Part shown: positions 1 through 10,885 of the stretch, piece after piece | How positions within the stretch are numbered: position 1 is the first letter of the stretch | How the letters are laid out: the number at the start of each line of letters is the position of its first letter | Source: Cunninghamia lanceolata | Lineage: Eukaryota; Streptophyta; Pinopsida; Cupressales; Cupressaceae | Direction: 5' to 3' | Length of the DNA: 64,000 nt | Assembly: GCA_027924645.1 (NCBI GenBank) | Contig: BSBN01001965.1 | Coordinates: forward strand, 14,808,001-14,872,000 | Position numbers and translations under genes: made by a program | Notes under the pieces: generated by a model | What the model was told of the DNA's origin: nothing | Database searches by the model: none | The model's input: the letters and a program-made list of their open reading frames with translations, nothing else

Positions 1-542
1 TTAGATAACAATGAAGATACCACTTCACCCATTTTGAAAGTGGATGTGGTGCTCCCAATAGCCATAACAAGATGATCCCACAATTCTGGCAGAGAACAAA
101 GCAAGGTCATACAACGATCCTCCTCCTCCATCTTCACACCAAAGGATGTCAACTATGCAATTAACATGTTGAAAGCATTCAAGTGATCTGCAATAGATCC
201 TCCATCCTCCATCTTGAGAGAATACAACTTCTTTCTCAGAAAAAACTTGCTCACATGGGATTTGGCCTGATAAACATCTCCTAGCTTCATCCAAAGATCT
301 TTCATGGTCTTCTCCTCATGGACATTTAATAGGACAAAATTAGCTAGAATGAGTCTTATGAGACCCTTAGCCTTCTAATCTTTGAGATCCCAATTAGCTT
401 GTGTCATTACGGTTGGTTTTACACCAGAAATGGTTTCCCATAGGTCTTGATCAACAAGCATGTCTTCTATCTTAAGTTTCCATAACTTAAATTTTTTTCT
501 ATTGAATATCTCCACCTCTAATCTTCTAGATGTGCCTGCCAT
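1..542 (-). pseudogene. gag: Ty1/copia gag, N-terminal part (element A), broken
   Basis: The minus strand reads as a copia capsid-type Gag (UBN2 family), which would assemble the cytoplasmic virus-like particle. The frame starts at an ATG at 542 (MAGTSRRLEVEIF), which lies 106 bases inside the primer binding site, the usual position for a gag start. It continues with family landmarks such as LWMKLGDVYQAKS, DHLNAFNML and LCSLPELWDHLV and runs off the left edge of the window. At least two in-frame stops (after NWDLKD and after NMLIA) show it is dead. The longer open frame at 25-294 on the same strand is in another phase and is a shadow. The protease and pol of this copy would lie to the left of the window. 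Confidence 0.85.
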
Positions 543-647
543 CTCTTTCTTGCAACAAGATTATAGAATACTTTGTATAGACTCTGACCCAATCTAAAAT
601 CAGCTCAAAAAAAATCCTACCTGACAACTAGAACCAAAGGCGATTAA

Positions 648-659
648 GCTTTGATACCA
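648..659 (-). other. Primer binding site of element A (initiator-Met tRNA type)
   Basis: On the minus strand TGGTATCAAAGC follows the LTR after two bases. It matches the plant initiator-Met tRNA 3' end complement (TGGTATCAGAGC) except for one base. This fixes both the orientation and the inner end of the LTR. Confidence 0.8.
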
Positions 660-661
660 AC

Positions 662-1709
662 TGAAAGGAAGCTAGGTGTATGGAAATCGCTCCCTACACT
701 AATCTAATGAGGAGAGATGAGTGCAAATTCTCTTCAACCTTTACAATTCTAGTGTTATTAACCCAACAACAAAGATATTGCAGAAATACACAACACAAGA
801 ATGTAAGATAGAAGAAGAGAGACAAGATATAATGTGGGGAAAACCCTTTCAGGTGAAAAACCCCACACTCCAAAACTTGCATAATGTATTATCTAAACAA
901 CAAGGTTTACAACACACTTGCAATGAAAGTCTCATAGGAATCTTTGAAACTCATATTTGGAGACAATTTGGTAGCATAATAGTATCTATCAATCACATAA
1001 GACATCTCATCTCAAAGCACCTACTTAAATAGAAGTTTACAAGGCAAAAATGAACTTTCCTTGAGATGGGCATCCAACTTGGCCTCATGGCCCAAAACCC
1101 ACACCTAGGGACATTTGTCCAACACTATAGCATGGTCATGACACTTGTCATATCATCCCATCCCAATATGGTCACTTATTCCCAAGTTGGGCAATGACAG
1201 ATGCTCTTACGACTCTTACAATTATCATAGAATATGTCATAACTGTCATATCTTACAGCTGTAAGAGAATTTGTCATACACTGACTAAAATTAGCGTATT
1301 ATCTTACATCATGTCATAACCCTCCTTGGGGCACCCAAATATGCCTTCTTCCAAGATGCCCTGTGACACGTCTTCACCTGTCATGTAGTATCTTGTATTT
1401 GCGACTCTTACATGTCATAGATTCTGTCATAGGAATCTGTCATAACTGTTTCGATCAAGATTCACTTACACACTATTTGAAGTACCAACACATGGAAAAA
1501 TACCTCTACCACTAAGTGGGATGCCTATCTCCTCATGTGAGGACAAAATTACATGTGGTCACCTTCCATGTAGGATGACACATCACCATGCCAACTCCCA
1601 CAGGATGACAAAACATGATTTGCATCCTAATTACACAATAGGCAATAAATAAATCTATTACAATAAATAAATGCAAGGAATTACCAAGGTTGAGACACCT
1701 TAATTCCCA
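662..1709 (-). repeat. 5' LTR of copia element A
   Basis: The inner end lies next to the primer binding site (plus strand TGAAAGGAAGC at 662). The outer end is placed at CCCA (1709), giving minus-strand termini TGGGAATTAAGG and TTTCA. The partner LTR lies outside the window, so the outer end is inferred from the TG/CA rule and from the point where similarity to the LTR of element X resumes. The G element LTR at 57185 begins with a similar TGAAAGAAGC and has a similar layout, which suggests a related family. The open frame at 721-1032 inside this LTR has no support as a gene. Confidence 0.65.
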
Positions 1710-2630
1710 ATAGGGTCATGAGTTTTCTATTTGGCACTTTAATTGCATGTTGGTGCCTTGAAAAATGCATTTTGAGTTGTCAAAAGATGCCTTTTAAGTG
1801 GTAGAATATGAGAGGCTAATTTTAGAGATGTTATAATGCATTTTAGGACTTTTAAAAGTGAGAAAATTTGGGGAAAAATATTTGGACGTGAATATAAAGA
1901 TGGTAGAAATTTCTAGATGTTCAAGGAGCCTATAAGTATTGTTTATTTTGCTTGCAGAAGGACTATTGCCATTTTCACTATTTTCCTACAGAGCGGATGC
2001 TTTGTGTAGCTTCAGTGGATAGGGAAACCATTGAAGATGGAGATTGTGGCTAGTGGACATGAGTTCCTAACAATCTAAGGGTGGTGTTGTTGGGCTGTTA
2101 CAGCAATCCCACTTCAAAGTTTGCATTAGAGAAAATAGGATTCCACATAGTAGAGTTATTGTGTGTTTATAGGGGTTTGTAGTGCATTTGTAGTGTGATT
2201 CTGGTATTGTTTGTAGTGCTATTAGTAATTGTTGTTGTGTAGGGGTTTGTATGTTGTATGTGCTGCCTTATATCATCATCTACAATGTCACATTCCAGCA
2301 ATACTAATTTTATTTTTTATTCTTAGGGTTTGGAGACACTGTAATAACATATACATTGTGTATTTCAACATTGAGTGTAATGGGTTGTAGCTAAAATTAT
2401 AGATTAGTTGTAGGAGTTTACTGCTAGAATAATTTTGTGTATTAGACCTGTACCTATGTGTTTACATTAGAAATTTATAATAAAAATGGATGGGAGTGTT
2501 GTTGTGACAATTTAGAATGTTTATTGTGCAAACTAGTTACTAGTTTTGAGTTTTGTGATGCATAAATGTGTTGTTAATGCAAAAGTCATTTTTGGATTGG
2601 GATTTAATAATAAAAATCAGATTTGGTACA
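1710..2630 (+). repeat. 5' LTR of element X, left end displaced by element A
   Basis: It aligns with 6690-7613 from TTTAATTGCATGTTGGTGCC through to the common end TTTGGTACA, with frequent single-base differences. The 3' LTR starts about 340 bases further left relative to this copy. The missing piece is explained by insertion of element A at about 1710; it should lie beyond element A's 3' LTR outside the window. Confidence 0.75.
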
Positions 2631-2636
2631 TTATAA

Positions 2637-2648
2637 TGGTATCGGAGC
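2637..2648 (+). other. Primer binding site of element X
   Basis: TGGTATCGGAGC sits six bases after the 5' LTR end. It differs at one base from the common initiator-Met tRNA complement. This sets the plus-strand orientation. Confidence 0.75.
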
Positions 2649-2727
2649 ATGATCTTTTGAGCCTGTAGGGTTGTTTGATTCATGCCTCTTAGTGAGAGAG
2701 ACCTCAAAGCATTGAGAAGATAAAATC

Positions 2728-3975
2728 ATGACTGAAGATGCTGAGATATCCAAGTGGTATGAAGACTATGTAAAGCAATCTGAAGCCTTCAAATCAACTA
2801 TTTCATTTGAAATAATTCTAGAAATTTTTGGTAAGATGCAATGGAAAACAGAGAGAGATAAGGAAGATTCAAAGGTTACAGTAGTAGAACCAACAGAGCC
2901 ACAAATTATTACTGAGGAAAACATTTTCTTGCAAAAGGAAGAAGAGAAATTGAATTCAAGGGAACCCATTGAGAATGAACTTGACATGCAGTTGGAAGGT
3001 AAAAATCCTTTCTTAATAGAAGATGTTTATTTGCCTTCTAATGGTTTTATATGTCAGGAAAGTATTGATGAAGTCAAGGAGGGAAAAGAATCACTTGCTA
3101 GTTGTGAAAAGGTCAATATGGAGGAACATGAACTGATTCATGCAATTACTTCTGAACTCCTAGATGGGATTTTGAGTTACAGAAAGGAAGGTGTTGAGGA
3201 TATCCCAACAAGGTCTCATATGGAAAATGTGGATAAGCATGTGTATTGCAGCTTGAGGTATGAAAATATTTCAAATTTGTCTCCTTCTATGTCACTACAA
3301 AATTCTTGTCATTATGGAAAGCATTCTAAGAAGGGTGATAGAGTGAGGGATACAACTTATAGTATAGGGCATGAGGACTCTTTGATTCAAGCCCAAAATT
3401 GTTTTTTCATATGGGATCTAGGTAATCTCTTGAGGATTAAATTAGTTAGAGGCACTATTGATTTCTCCATCTCTTCCAATTGGAATGAAAGGAAGTTTTT
3501 GAGGATTCATATAGGGTTTGTTGTGCTTTATAACCATATTATGAAAAATCGGTGTTCACATTTTATGGATCACTTGTGCAAGCCAAGTGACACACTTGAA
3601 GATAAGATGTTGAGTAATGGTCAAATGGAGATAAGCACAATGAGATGCTTATCATGGAAATGTGGTAAGGAAAGAAGGTCTAAATTTGATATTATCAATT
3701 TTATTTCTAAGCATGGTATGGTACTTTCAAGATCAAGATTCATGCAGGTTTATTACCATTGGTTGTATGGAGGACTCATGAAGGAGGAGTCATTACAAAT
3801 GTTGGGCATCGTGGAGGCAAGGCATTCGGTCATCATGGTGGGTGAACAAGAGATGTACAAATACTTCTTTATTAGGGGCTTTAAAGGAATGCAATGTTAT
3901 AGACACTATTCAACCCACATACCATCTATGCCAAACCATATTGCAAGTGGTAAGTTATATGGTAAGAAATTTTGA
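2728..3975 (+). CDS. Hypothetical protein of element X, 415 aa, unknown function
   Basis: This is the longest uninterrupted frame in the window and starts 80 bases after the primer binding site, where gag normally sits. The ATG at 2728 is the first after an in-frame stop at 2713. I do not recognise the protein. The first third is acidic and rich in Glu and Lys (for example FLQKEEEKLN). The C-terminal half is more basic and aromatic. No CCHC zinc knuckle, DSG protease, YxDD or integrase motif is visible, and no signal peptide or clear membrane segment. A frame this long in AT-rich DNA is unlikely by chance, so it may be a divergent Gag or an accessory protein; it may also be a chance survivor in a decayed element. 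Confidence 0.45.
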   Translation: MTEDAEISKWYEDYVKQSEAFKSTISFEIILEIFGKMQWKTERDKEDSKVTVVEPTEPQIITEENIFLQKEEEKLNSREPIENELDMQLEGKNPFLIEDVYLPSNGFICQESIDEVKEGKESLASCEKVNMEEHELIHAITSELLDGILSYRKEGVEDIPTRSHMENVDKHVYCSLRYENISNLSPSMSLQNSCHYGKHSKKGDRVRDTTYSIGHEDSLIQAQNCFFIWDLGNLLRIKLVRGTIDFSISSNWNERKFLRIHIGFVVLYNHIMKNRCSHFMDHLCKPSDTLEDKMLSNGQMEISTMRCLSWKCGKERRSKFDIINFISKHGMVLSRSRFMQVYYHWLYGGLMKEESLQMLGIVEARHSVIMVGEQEMYKYFFIRGFKGMQCYRHYSTHIPSMPNHIASGKLYGKKF

Positions 3976-6335
3976 TTTCATTAATGTTGAAAATATTTCA
4001 ATCACCATCCATACTTGGGAAGATATTTGGGAGCATTTGAATATGGTTAGGAGTATATTTCAGTAACATGATCATTATTTCAATGTATCTATAGAGGAGA
4101 TTGACATAACTTATGTGGATCAAATTATAATGAGAAAGAATAGGTTGCTATTTTTGAAGGGTTTTAGAAGTATATAGATATGGGTGAAGGGATTTTTTTG
4201 TCATTTTCTGGGTGTTCATAGCCTCCACATTGCAAATATTGCTGATTTTGATATTTCCTAAATGGATAATTGCATTCATGCACACTTGCACATGGGAAGA
4301 TTGGTATAGATTCTAGAGTATTGTAACCTATAGTATAGTTGGAACTCTAGCCATGGGAAAGACTATTTTCCAACTTGTGACTATTATTACTTGGTCTCTC
4401 ACCAATGTTACCTTGACTAGATGGATGATTCTTGCTCAGGGTTATCATTGCTCCAACTATTGCATCATTTGTATATGGATGATTTTGAATTTTTTAGTTA
4501 TGAATAGAAATATATTGGTACATTTGGAGGAGGCTTCCTTGCATAATGTTGTTATAAGAAGGTTTCCACTACTAGTGAGAATTACTCCATTCATTCTAAT
4601 TCTAACCTGGAGGAGATCCAAAGAGGTATGTAATTTATATGATGTGTTTTTAGCCTACATGCAAGTTGACTTATGCCATGAAGGATTATCATGGAGGAGA
4701 TTTGAGGAGGAATCCAAAAATAACTATATTGGAAGGCATGATCATGAAAATGATTCCTCACTAGTTACTAATGATGACTTTCAGCTTGTCAAAAATTTCA
4801 GATCAGAAATTTATGCAAGAAAATTGAAGTTGGACATACAAGAACAAAAGAAGCATGGTGAGAAAAGTTATATGGCTCAAAGGTTGCAGCCTATGGGTCA
4901 TGTCATGAGTTCTCAAGGCATACAAAAAGTTGCAACATAAGAAGCATTGAAGGGTATAAAGGAGGTAATGGCTGATGATTCTACAAAAATTCCTATTCAC
5001 TGTTTTGGAATTCATGATGTTAGAAAGGTTTCTAACATGGTAGAACCTATCATAAATGTATTGGCAACTAATATTTCAGACATTTTGAGGAGTGATTTAA
5101 GTATGTGCTAATGGATGTTCTTAGTGAGTACATCATCTTTCCTCAGGATAAGTTATTGTTTTCATACTTGGAATTTAGAGTATGGTGGTTTGAATGTTTC
5201 TACTATATTATGCTAATGTATATTCCACTACTCCTATAGATCAGTCTATGAATCTAGAATTAACATCTCTAAATATGAGGTAATGTATGGGTCTATTACT
5301 TTGCATTTCTATATTGTTTATTTCAATAATGAGAAGAGGAAAGAAGTAATTCTTTCTGGAATATGCACTTGCGATTGTGGAGGATGTAATGGTTGTTTTA
5401 ATAGTCATAATAATAGACAAAATCAGACCCATAACATCACCAAATGTCTCAGGAGTCTCAGGTACAAGTTGCCCAATGACAGTGCTTTCCTAGTTGGAGT
5501 TTCAAGACAATACTTGACTTGTTGTGGGAGATTGTCTTTTAAGATTTTTGAGGTGGGAATTATCAAGCACATTAGTAAGTCACCCAATATAGTTGAGGAT
5601 GCAATAAAATTATTTTCTACTCTCATTTTGAAATTACCTTTGGGTGTTCTATTTGTGCTAGTTGAACTCAAGGAGTGCATAGATTACCACGAGAAGGGCT
5701 TGTGGTTTCCAAAGTCAATATCTAGAGTTGGATGGAATATTTTATGTTGTTACATGATGATACTTGTTGTCCCTCTACAAATATTTTCATGTTATAGATC
5801 AGATAATGAAGTTGAAGGTACCATCGTTCAAGTTGAGGTAAAATTCACACCTACTAGAGTGCATTTCAACCATGTATATTTTAGTGTTTTGATGATAGAA
5901 TTGGTTGTTTACTTTCAAAGATGTATTTGTTTTTATAGAGGTTATAATAAATGTTATAATGGTCCTAATAACAACACAAATCAGATTTATATCATTGGGA
6001 GAAGTTGTAGGAGACTCATGTTTGATTGGTTACATGATAGTGCATATAAACAATGGAGGGCATTTGGTGAGTTCACAGAATTACATGAGAAAGATATGGT
6101 TCAACTTTGGGATTGGAGTGTTTAAAACAAATTTTTGCATGGATGTGTTTTTTGGTTTCATTACATTATTTCACAGAAGTATGAGTTTCTAGATTTGCAT
6201 ATAATATTTTATGGCAAGAGTTAACTCACTTGACATGTATAGGAGCTAGGTTATATGGAGAGTTTAGCATGATTCACCACCTTGGCACAATTTCTCTAGA
6301 GCATATTGGTTTACATTTCTTGAGGACAAGAAATC
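3976..6335 (+). other. Rest of element X interior, short open frames only
   Basis: This stretch holds plus-strand open frames at 4353-4940 (195 codons) and 5283-6125 (280 codons), and several shorter ones. Neither contains a motif I recognise. The 280-codon frame includes a Cys-rich patch near residue 30 (CTCDCGGCNGC) whose spacing fits no retroviral zinc knuckle. A related Asn-rich stretch recurs about 570 bases downstream, suggesting an old internal duplication. It may be decayed coding or conserved non-coding element sequence. I cannot decide between these. Confidence 0.4.
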
Positions 6336-6351
6336 TTGAGGATGGAGGACT
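6336..6351 (+). other. Polypurine-like tract of element X
   Basis: A purine-rich run (GAGGATGGAGGA) lies immediately upstream of TGTCATGTCCCC, the typical start of a gypsy-type 3' LTR. It would prime plus-strand synthesis. Confidence 0.6.
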
Positions 6352-7613
6352 TGTCATGTCCCCTTTCCAATAATATTACCTTATACTTTTAGTAACTCCA
6401 CCTATCCAAAAATAGTAAGTTGAGACTACAGGACAACTTTGGGGAAAATAATAATTATTTAATATTTTATTTGTTCTAGAGGAATTTCAAATATTATGAT
6501 AAAATAAATATTAAATAAATTATATTTGATGCTCATGATAACTCTTTGGGTGTTGGATTTGGAGGGAAACTTGAGTGGTTGAAGAATAAAAGATTTGCAT
6601 ATCTTGTGAGTTGGCAAATCAGGTAGGTGGGAGATATGAGTTTTATTATGGCATAAGAGTTTACATGCACTTCATGGAAGAGAATATTTCCCTTTTGGTT
6701 TTGATTTTTATATTTAGCACTTTAATTGCATGTTGGTGCCTTGAAAAATGTATTTTGAGTTGTCAAAAGATGCCTTTTAAGTGGTAGAATATGAAAGGCT
6801 AATTTTAAAGATATTATAATGCATTTTATGACTTTTGTAAGTGACAAAATTTGGGGAAAAATATTTGGACATGAATCTTAAGATGGTAGAAGTTTCCAAA
6901 TGTTCAAGGAGCTTATAAGTATTGTTTATTTTGCATGCAGAAGGACTATTGCCATTTTCACTATTTTCTTGCAGAGCGGATGCTTTGTGCAGCTTCAATG
7001 GACAGGGAAACCATTGAAGATGGAGCTTGTGGCCAGTGGACATGAGTTCCCAACAATCTAAGGGTGGTGTTCTTAAGTTGTTATAGAAATCTCACTTCAA
7101 AGGTTGCATTGGAGCAAACAAGATTCAGCATAGTAGAGTTATTGCATGTTTATAGGGGTTTGTAATGCATTTGTAGTGTGATTTTGGTGTTGTTTATAGT
7201 GCTATTAGTAATTGTTGTTTTGTAGGGGTTTGTATGTTGGATGTGCTTCTGTACATTAACATATACAGTTCCATATTCTATAAATACTAAGTTTATGTGT
7301 CATTTTGAGGGTTTGGAGACATTGTAATAACATATACATTGTGTATTTCAGCATTGAGTGTAATGGGTTGTAGCTAAAACTATAGATTAGTTGTAGGAGT
7401 TTGTTTCTAGGATAATTTTGTGTATTAGACCTATACCTATGTGTTTACAACAAAAATTTATAAGAAAAATGGTTGGGAGTGTTGTTGTGACACTTTGGAA
7501 TGTTTATTGTGCAAACTAGTTACTAGTTTTGAGTGTTGTGATGCATAAATGAGTTGTTAATGGAAAAGTCATTTTCAGATTGGGATTTAATAATAAAAAT
7601 TAGATTTGGTACA
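6352..7613 (+). repeat. 3' LTR of element X, full length (1262 bp)
   Basis: It begins TGTCATGTCCCC after the purine tract and ends GGTACA, with the same end as the 5' LTR at 2630. The following bases (TTACA) would be the target duplication, but the left copy is not in the window. The right two thirds align with 1710-2630. Confidence 0.75.
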
Positions 7614-8465
7614 TTACACTTTGTTTCTTGGTTGTTTTGTTGTTTGACAGGCCACAAGCTCTCTATAGGGTGTGGAAAGGCATCCAAAGACCAATCAGAG
7701 GCTTGCAGACTGAATCATGAGTGCACACAACAAAACATAGGTCTGAAATTCACCCAGACATCCCCAAATTCACCCTAGACATAGCCAAATCGACTGCGCT
7801 AAGACATTTTGTCTACAATGAGGCATTTTTCTATAACTAAAGGCGTTTGAAGGCATGTTTTTCTTGAAGAGGGCATTTAAACCTTGTTTTGAGGTGTTAA
7901 AGTTGCTGCAAAGGTGTTGTAAACTTCTGTGCAGGCATTTAAATTACCACAGGTGCGCATAGGATGTGGGAAGGCATCCATAAAGGGGATTTTTGTTGTA
8001 GAATAGGCCTAAGCATTGAAACCCTATGCCACACCTTCAAATCTGCCCAAAAACCTACATAATTGATCCTCCAATGGCCAAATCGACCCTCTAGATACCA
8101 ATCAAAGATGAATCAACCTTGCCTTTGCCTATTCTTGTAGATTTTTGACCTATTTTTTGACTAGTTTTGCATATTTTCACCCAACTTTGTCTTTCTTTAA
8201 AAATTTAGGGCTTTTTTAGAAAAGCTATATTTAAACTTGATTTAAAAATATTTTTTTCAAAATCAACGTTCTACTCCTTGTAAAAGTTTGATTTTGTCCA
8301 AACATTCTTTGGCAAATTTAACTAAAAGTACATTTAAATCGTGTAATAGACAATTTTTACCCATGCACTTCTTAGAAAGTGCCACAACTGTGGGGGTATT
8401 CAAAATAATCACAGGGCATTTTGTTGGGTTGTGTGTTTTCTTCTTTTTTTCATATTACTTGGAAC
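7614..8465. other. No gene seen between element X and the gag of element C
   Basis: AT-rich sequence with repeated GGCATTT-like words (for example GAGGCATTTTT, GGGCATTTAAACC, CAGGCATTTAAA). No frame with recognisable homology. Its position just upstream of the C gag start suggests leader or LTR sequence of element C, but no primer binding site was found, so this is only inference. Confidence 0.3.
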
Positions 8466-8679
8466 ATGGAGTCTAATCAGTCTATTTCTTCATTAACCCC
8501 ATTCATTTATCATGACTAGAAATCTAAAATTCATCTCATGTTAAAGAATAATGGGTTATGTAGGGTTATAATGGACATTGAAATGGAACCATCTAAAGAT
8601 GACACTAAAGTTAAATAGTTTAACAAGTGTGATAAGTCCTTGAGTTGTCTATGTCTTAGCATCTCTCCAAAACACCTCA
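8466..8679 (+). pseudogene. gag: Copia gag of element C, N-terminal part, split by element B
   Basis: An ATG at 8466 opens a frame (MESNQSISSLTPFIYHD) of the kind that starts many copia Gag proteins, with MLKNNGLCRV and LCLSISP further on. Two in-frame stops occur where Trp is expected. The frame breaks at the left end of element B and resumes in phase at 13950. So this piece and the next gag piece were one gene before B inserted. Confidence 0.7.
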
Positions 8680-9290
8680 TGTTAGGGTTAGCTGACAAAA
8701 GATATCAATTAAATGCAAATAAAGATTAAACAGAGGAATGAAAATACACATAAATAATAATAGTGAGAGACAAGTTTTAACATGGTTCACCCAAACTCAA
8801 GCTACATCCACCAACAAAGAGTCCAATATTATTATCTAGTAAATCAAACCAATTACAACCAGCAATCCTTGCAACTCAATACCACTACAAAATGCTACAA
8901 TACATCAATGGAAACCCTAACCCTTAGCCATTTTTATCATGACTTTTGTTGGTTACAAAACAGGGTTTTTTTTATGTCGGCCAATGAAAATAACTCGCAA
9001 TGCCTCAATACAATACTACAAGACAATGTGATGTTTCAGGGGCACTGCCCTCGAGCCCCTATGAAGGCACTGCCCCTCATCCCCACCCTGTATCTCAATA
9101 GGGAGTGCACCAGGGCACTACCCCTAGACCCCACAAGGGGCACTATCCCTTGACCTCGTCTTGGGGGCGTTGCCCCAAAACCCCTGCAAGGGGCATTGCC
9201 CCTTGACCTGTAGGAATTTGGGGGGAAACTGTGATGATAAAAGTGGGGTAAATTTAACCTCTGAGTCTAATTAGGCTCCATATAACAACA
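8680..9290 (-). repeat. 3' LTR of element B (611 bp)
   Basis: Plus-strand termini are TGTTAGGGTTAGC and ATAACAACA, matching 13398-13949. It carries an expanded GC-rich cluster at about 9040-9210 of GGGGC...GCCCC palindromes that is shorter in the other LTR and accounts for most of the 59-base length difference. Confidence 0.9.
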
Positions 9291-9302
9291 ATTTCCCACT
9301 TG
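9291..9302 (-). other. Polypurine tract of element B
   Basis: On the minus strand CAAGTGGGAAAT directly precedes the 3' LTR start TGTTGTTATATGG, the usual copia arrangement. Confidence 0.65.
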
Positions 9303-9530
9303 GAGACTGGTCATAACACCATTGACCCTATAGCTCCAACTAGAAATAAGCACCTTGGACTCTATTGTTCTAACTTTGTTTTTAGTCTTGAAGACCAACC
9401 GAAGCTGAAGAGGAGCACAACTTCTCCCTTGTCATTGCCTTTGTAAACATATCTACTGGATTTTCATCTATATGTATCTTTTCCAGCCTTAACTATCCAT
9501 CATCCAACATCGATTGAATGAAGTGATACC

Positions 9531-10885
9531 TCAACTGTATGTGTTTGGTCTTTGAATGAAGGCATAATTCTTTGCAAGATGTATGGTACTCTGACTATTT
9601 GTAAACAAATAACTGTTAGCTTGTTGTTTACCAAATTCTTCTATGAAAGATTGTATCCATATCATCTCCTTGCTTGCCTCTGTTGTAGCTACATACTTTG
9701 CCTCTGTGGTGGATAAAGAAACCACCTTTTGCAACCATGAGATCCAACTCACCGTTGTCCCACCTACAATAAACACATAACCTATAGTACTCTGCTTGGT
9801 ATCAATATCCCCTACCAAATCTGAGTCTACATGACATGCTAAATCAGTATTAGAGTCCCTAAAACATAAGTGTTTATTCGATGTACCTTTCAAATATCTA
9901 AGAATCCATTTTACTGCATTCCAATGCTCCAATCCGGGATGACTCATATACCTACTTACGACTCCTACAACATGTGCAATATTAGGTCTCGTGCATACCA
10001 TGCCATACATTAAACTTCCTACAGCTGAATCATATCATACCTTAGAGATTTTTTTCTTCCTCCTCGGATGTCTTAAGACACCTGTCCTTAGTCAATTTCA
10101 AATGACTAGGCAAAGGTGTGCTGATAGCTTTTGCATTCTCCATATGGAATTTCTGCAACACCTTTTCAACATAATCAACCTAAGATAGAGTCACTTTTTT
10201 GTTCTTCCCATCTCTGCAAATTTTCATACCAAGGATTTGTTTTGCTACCCCCAAATCCTTCATAGCAAATGATGTGCTAACTGCTGTTTTAACTCTTTTA
10301 TGTGATCCATGTTAGATCCCGCTACAAGCATGTCATTAACATATAAACATAAAATAATGTAACTATCATTATCCAACCTCTTAAAATAAACACAATGGTC
10401 AGAATTACACTGGCTATAGCCTTTCTTAGCCATAGAACTATCAAATTTCAAGTACCATTGTCGAGGTGCTTGTTTTAGGCAATACAAACCCTTCTTCAAT
10501 CTGCACACCAGTTTCTCCTTACCTTTGACCTCAAATCCTTGGGGTTGTTCCATGTATATCTCCTCCTCCAAAATACCATGGAGAAAGGTGGTTTTCACAT
10601 CTAGCTATTCCAAATGCAAATCTTCAGTAGCCACAATACTTAAAAAGTACGAATAGAAGTCATCTTGACAATTGAAGATAATATCTCATCAAAATCAATG
10701 CCCTTTGTCTATGCAAATCCTTTTACAACTAACCTAGCTTTAAATCTTTTCTTACCTTTGTCTTCATCTTTCAGCCTATAAACCCATTTATTTGGTAAAG
10801 CCTTTTTACCTGAAGGTAACTTACATAATTCCCAAGTCTGATTTTTCAGCAAGGAGTCCATTTCTTCTTTCATTGCAAGCTCCCA
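9531..10885 (-). pseudogene. pol: RT and RNase H of element B, broken
   Basis: The RT part (10260-10598) has the copia signatures MKTTFLHGILEEEIYMEQP and LYCLKQAPRQWY. Its catalytic box reads YVND instead of YVDD, so an essential metal-binding Asp is lost. The RNase H part (9531-10010) has CTRPNIAHVVGVVSRYMSHP, LRYLKGT, VDSDLVGD (normally a Trp before the second Gly-Asp) and LSTTEAKYVA, ending in decayed sequence near 9531. The two blocks are in different frames. The enzyme would copy element RNA in the particle; this copy cannot. Confidence 0.85.

Larger units (their letters stand above)
1710..7613 (+). mobile_element. Element X: LTR retroelement without recognisable pol
   Basis: Two long direct repeats (1710-2630 and the right part of 6352-7613) flank 3.7 kb of interior. 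The interior starts with a tRNA-Met type primer binding site and ends at a purine-rich tract. No protease, RT, RNase H or integrase motif was found on either strand, so the element must have moved with enzymes supplied by another element. By eye about nine in ten positions agree between the compared parts of the two LTRs. The left end of its 5' LTR is missing because copia element A lies there. It resembles a large retrotransposon derivative; the class name is inference. Confidence 0.75.

Noticed and set aside
25..294. 89-codon open minus-strand frame at the left edge
   Set aside because: Another phase of the same strand gives clear copia Gag; this frame is a shadow that happens to lack stops.
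721..1032. 103-codon frame at the left end
   Set aside because: It lies within the A LTR, antisense to the element, with no recognisable domain.
8782..9153. 123-codon frame over the GC-rich end of the B 3' LTR
   Set aside because: Non-coding LTR on the strand opposite the element. Its Pro/Leu repeats come from the GGGGC/GCCCC palindromes.
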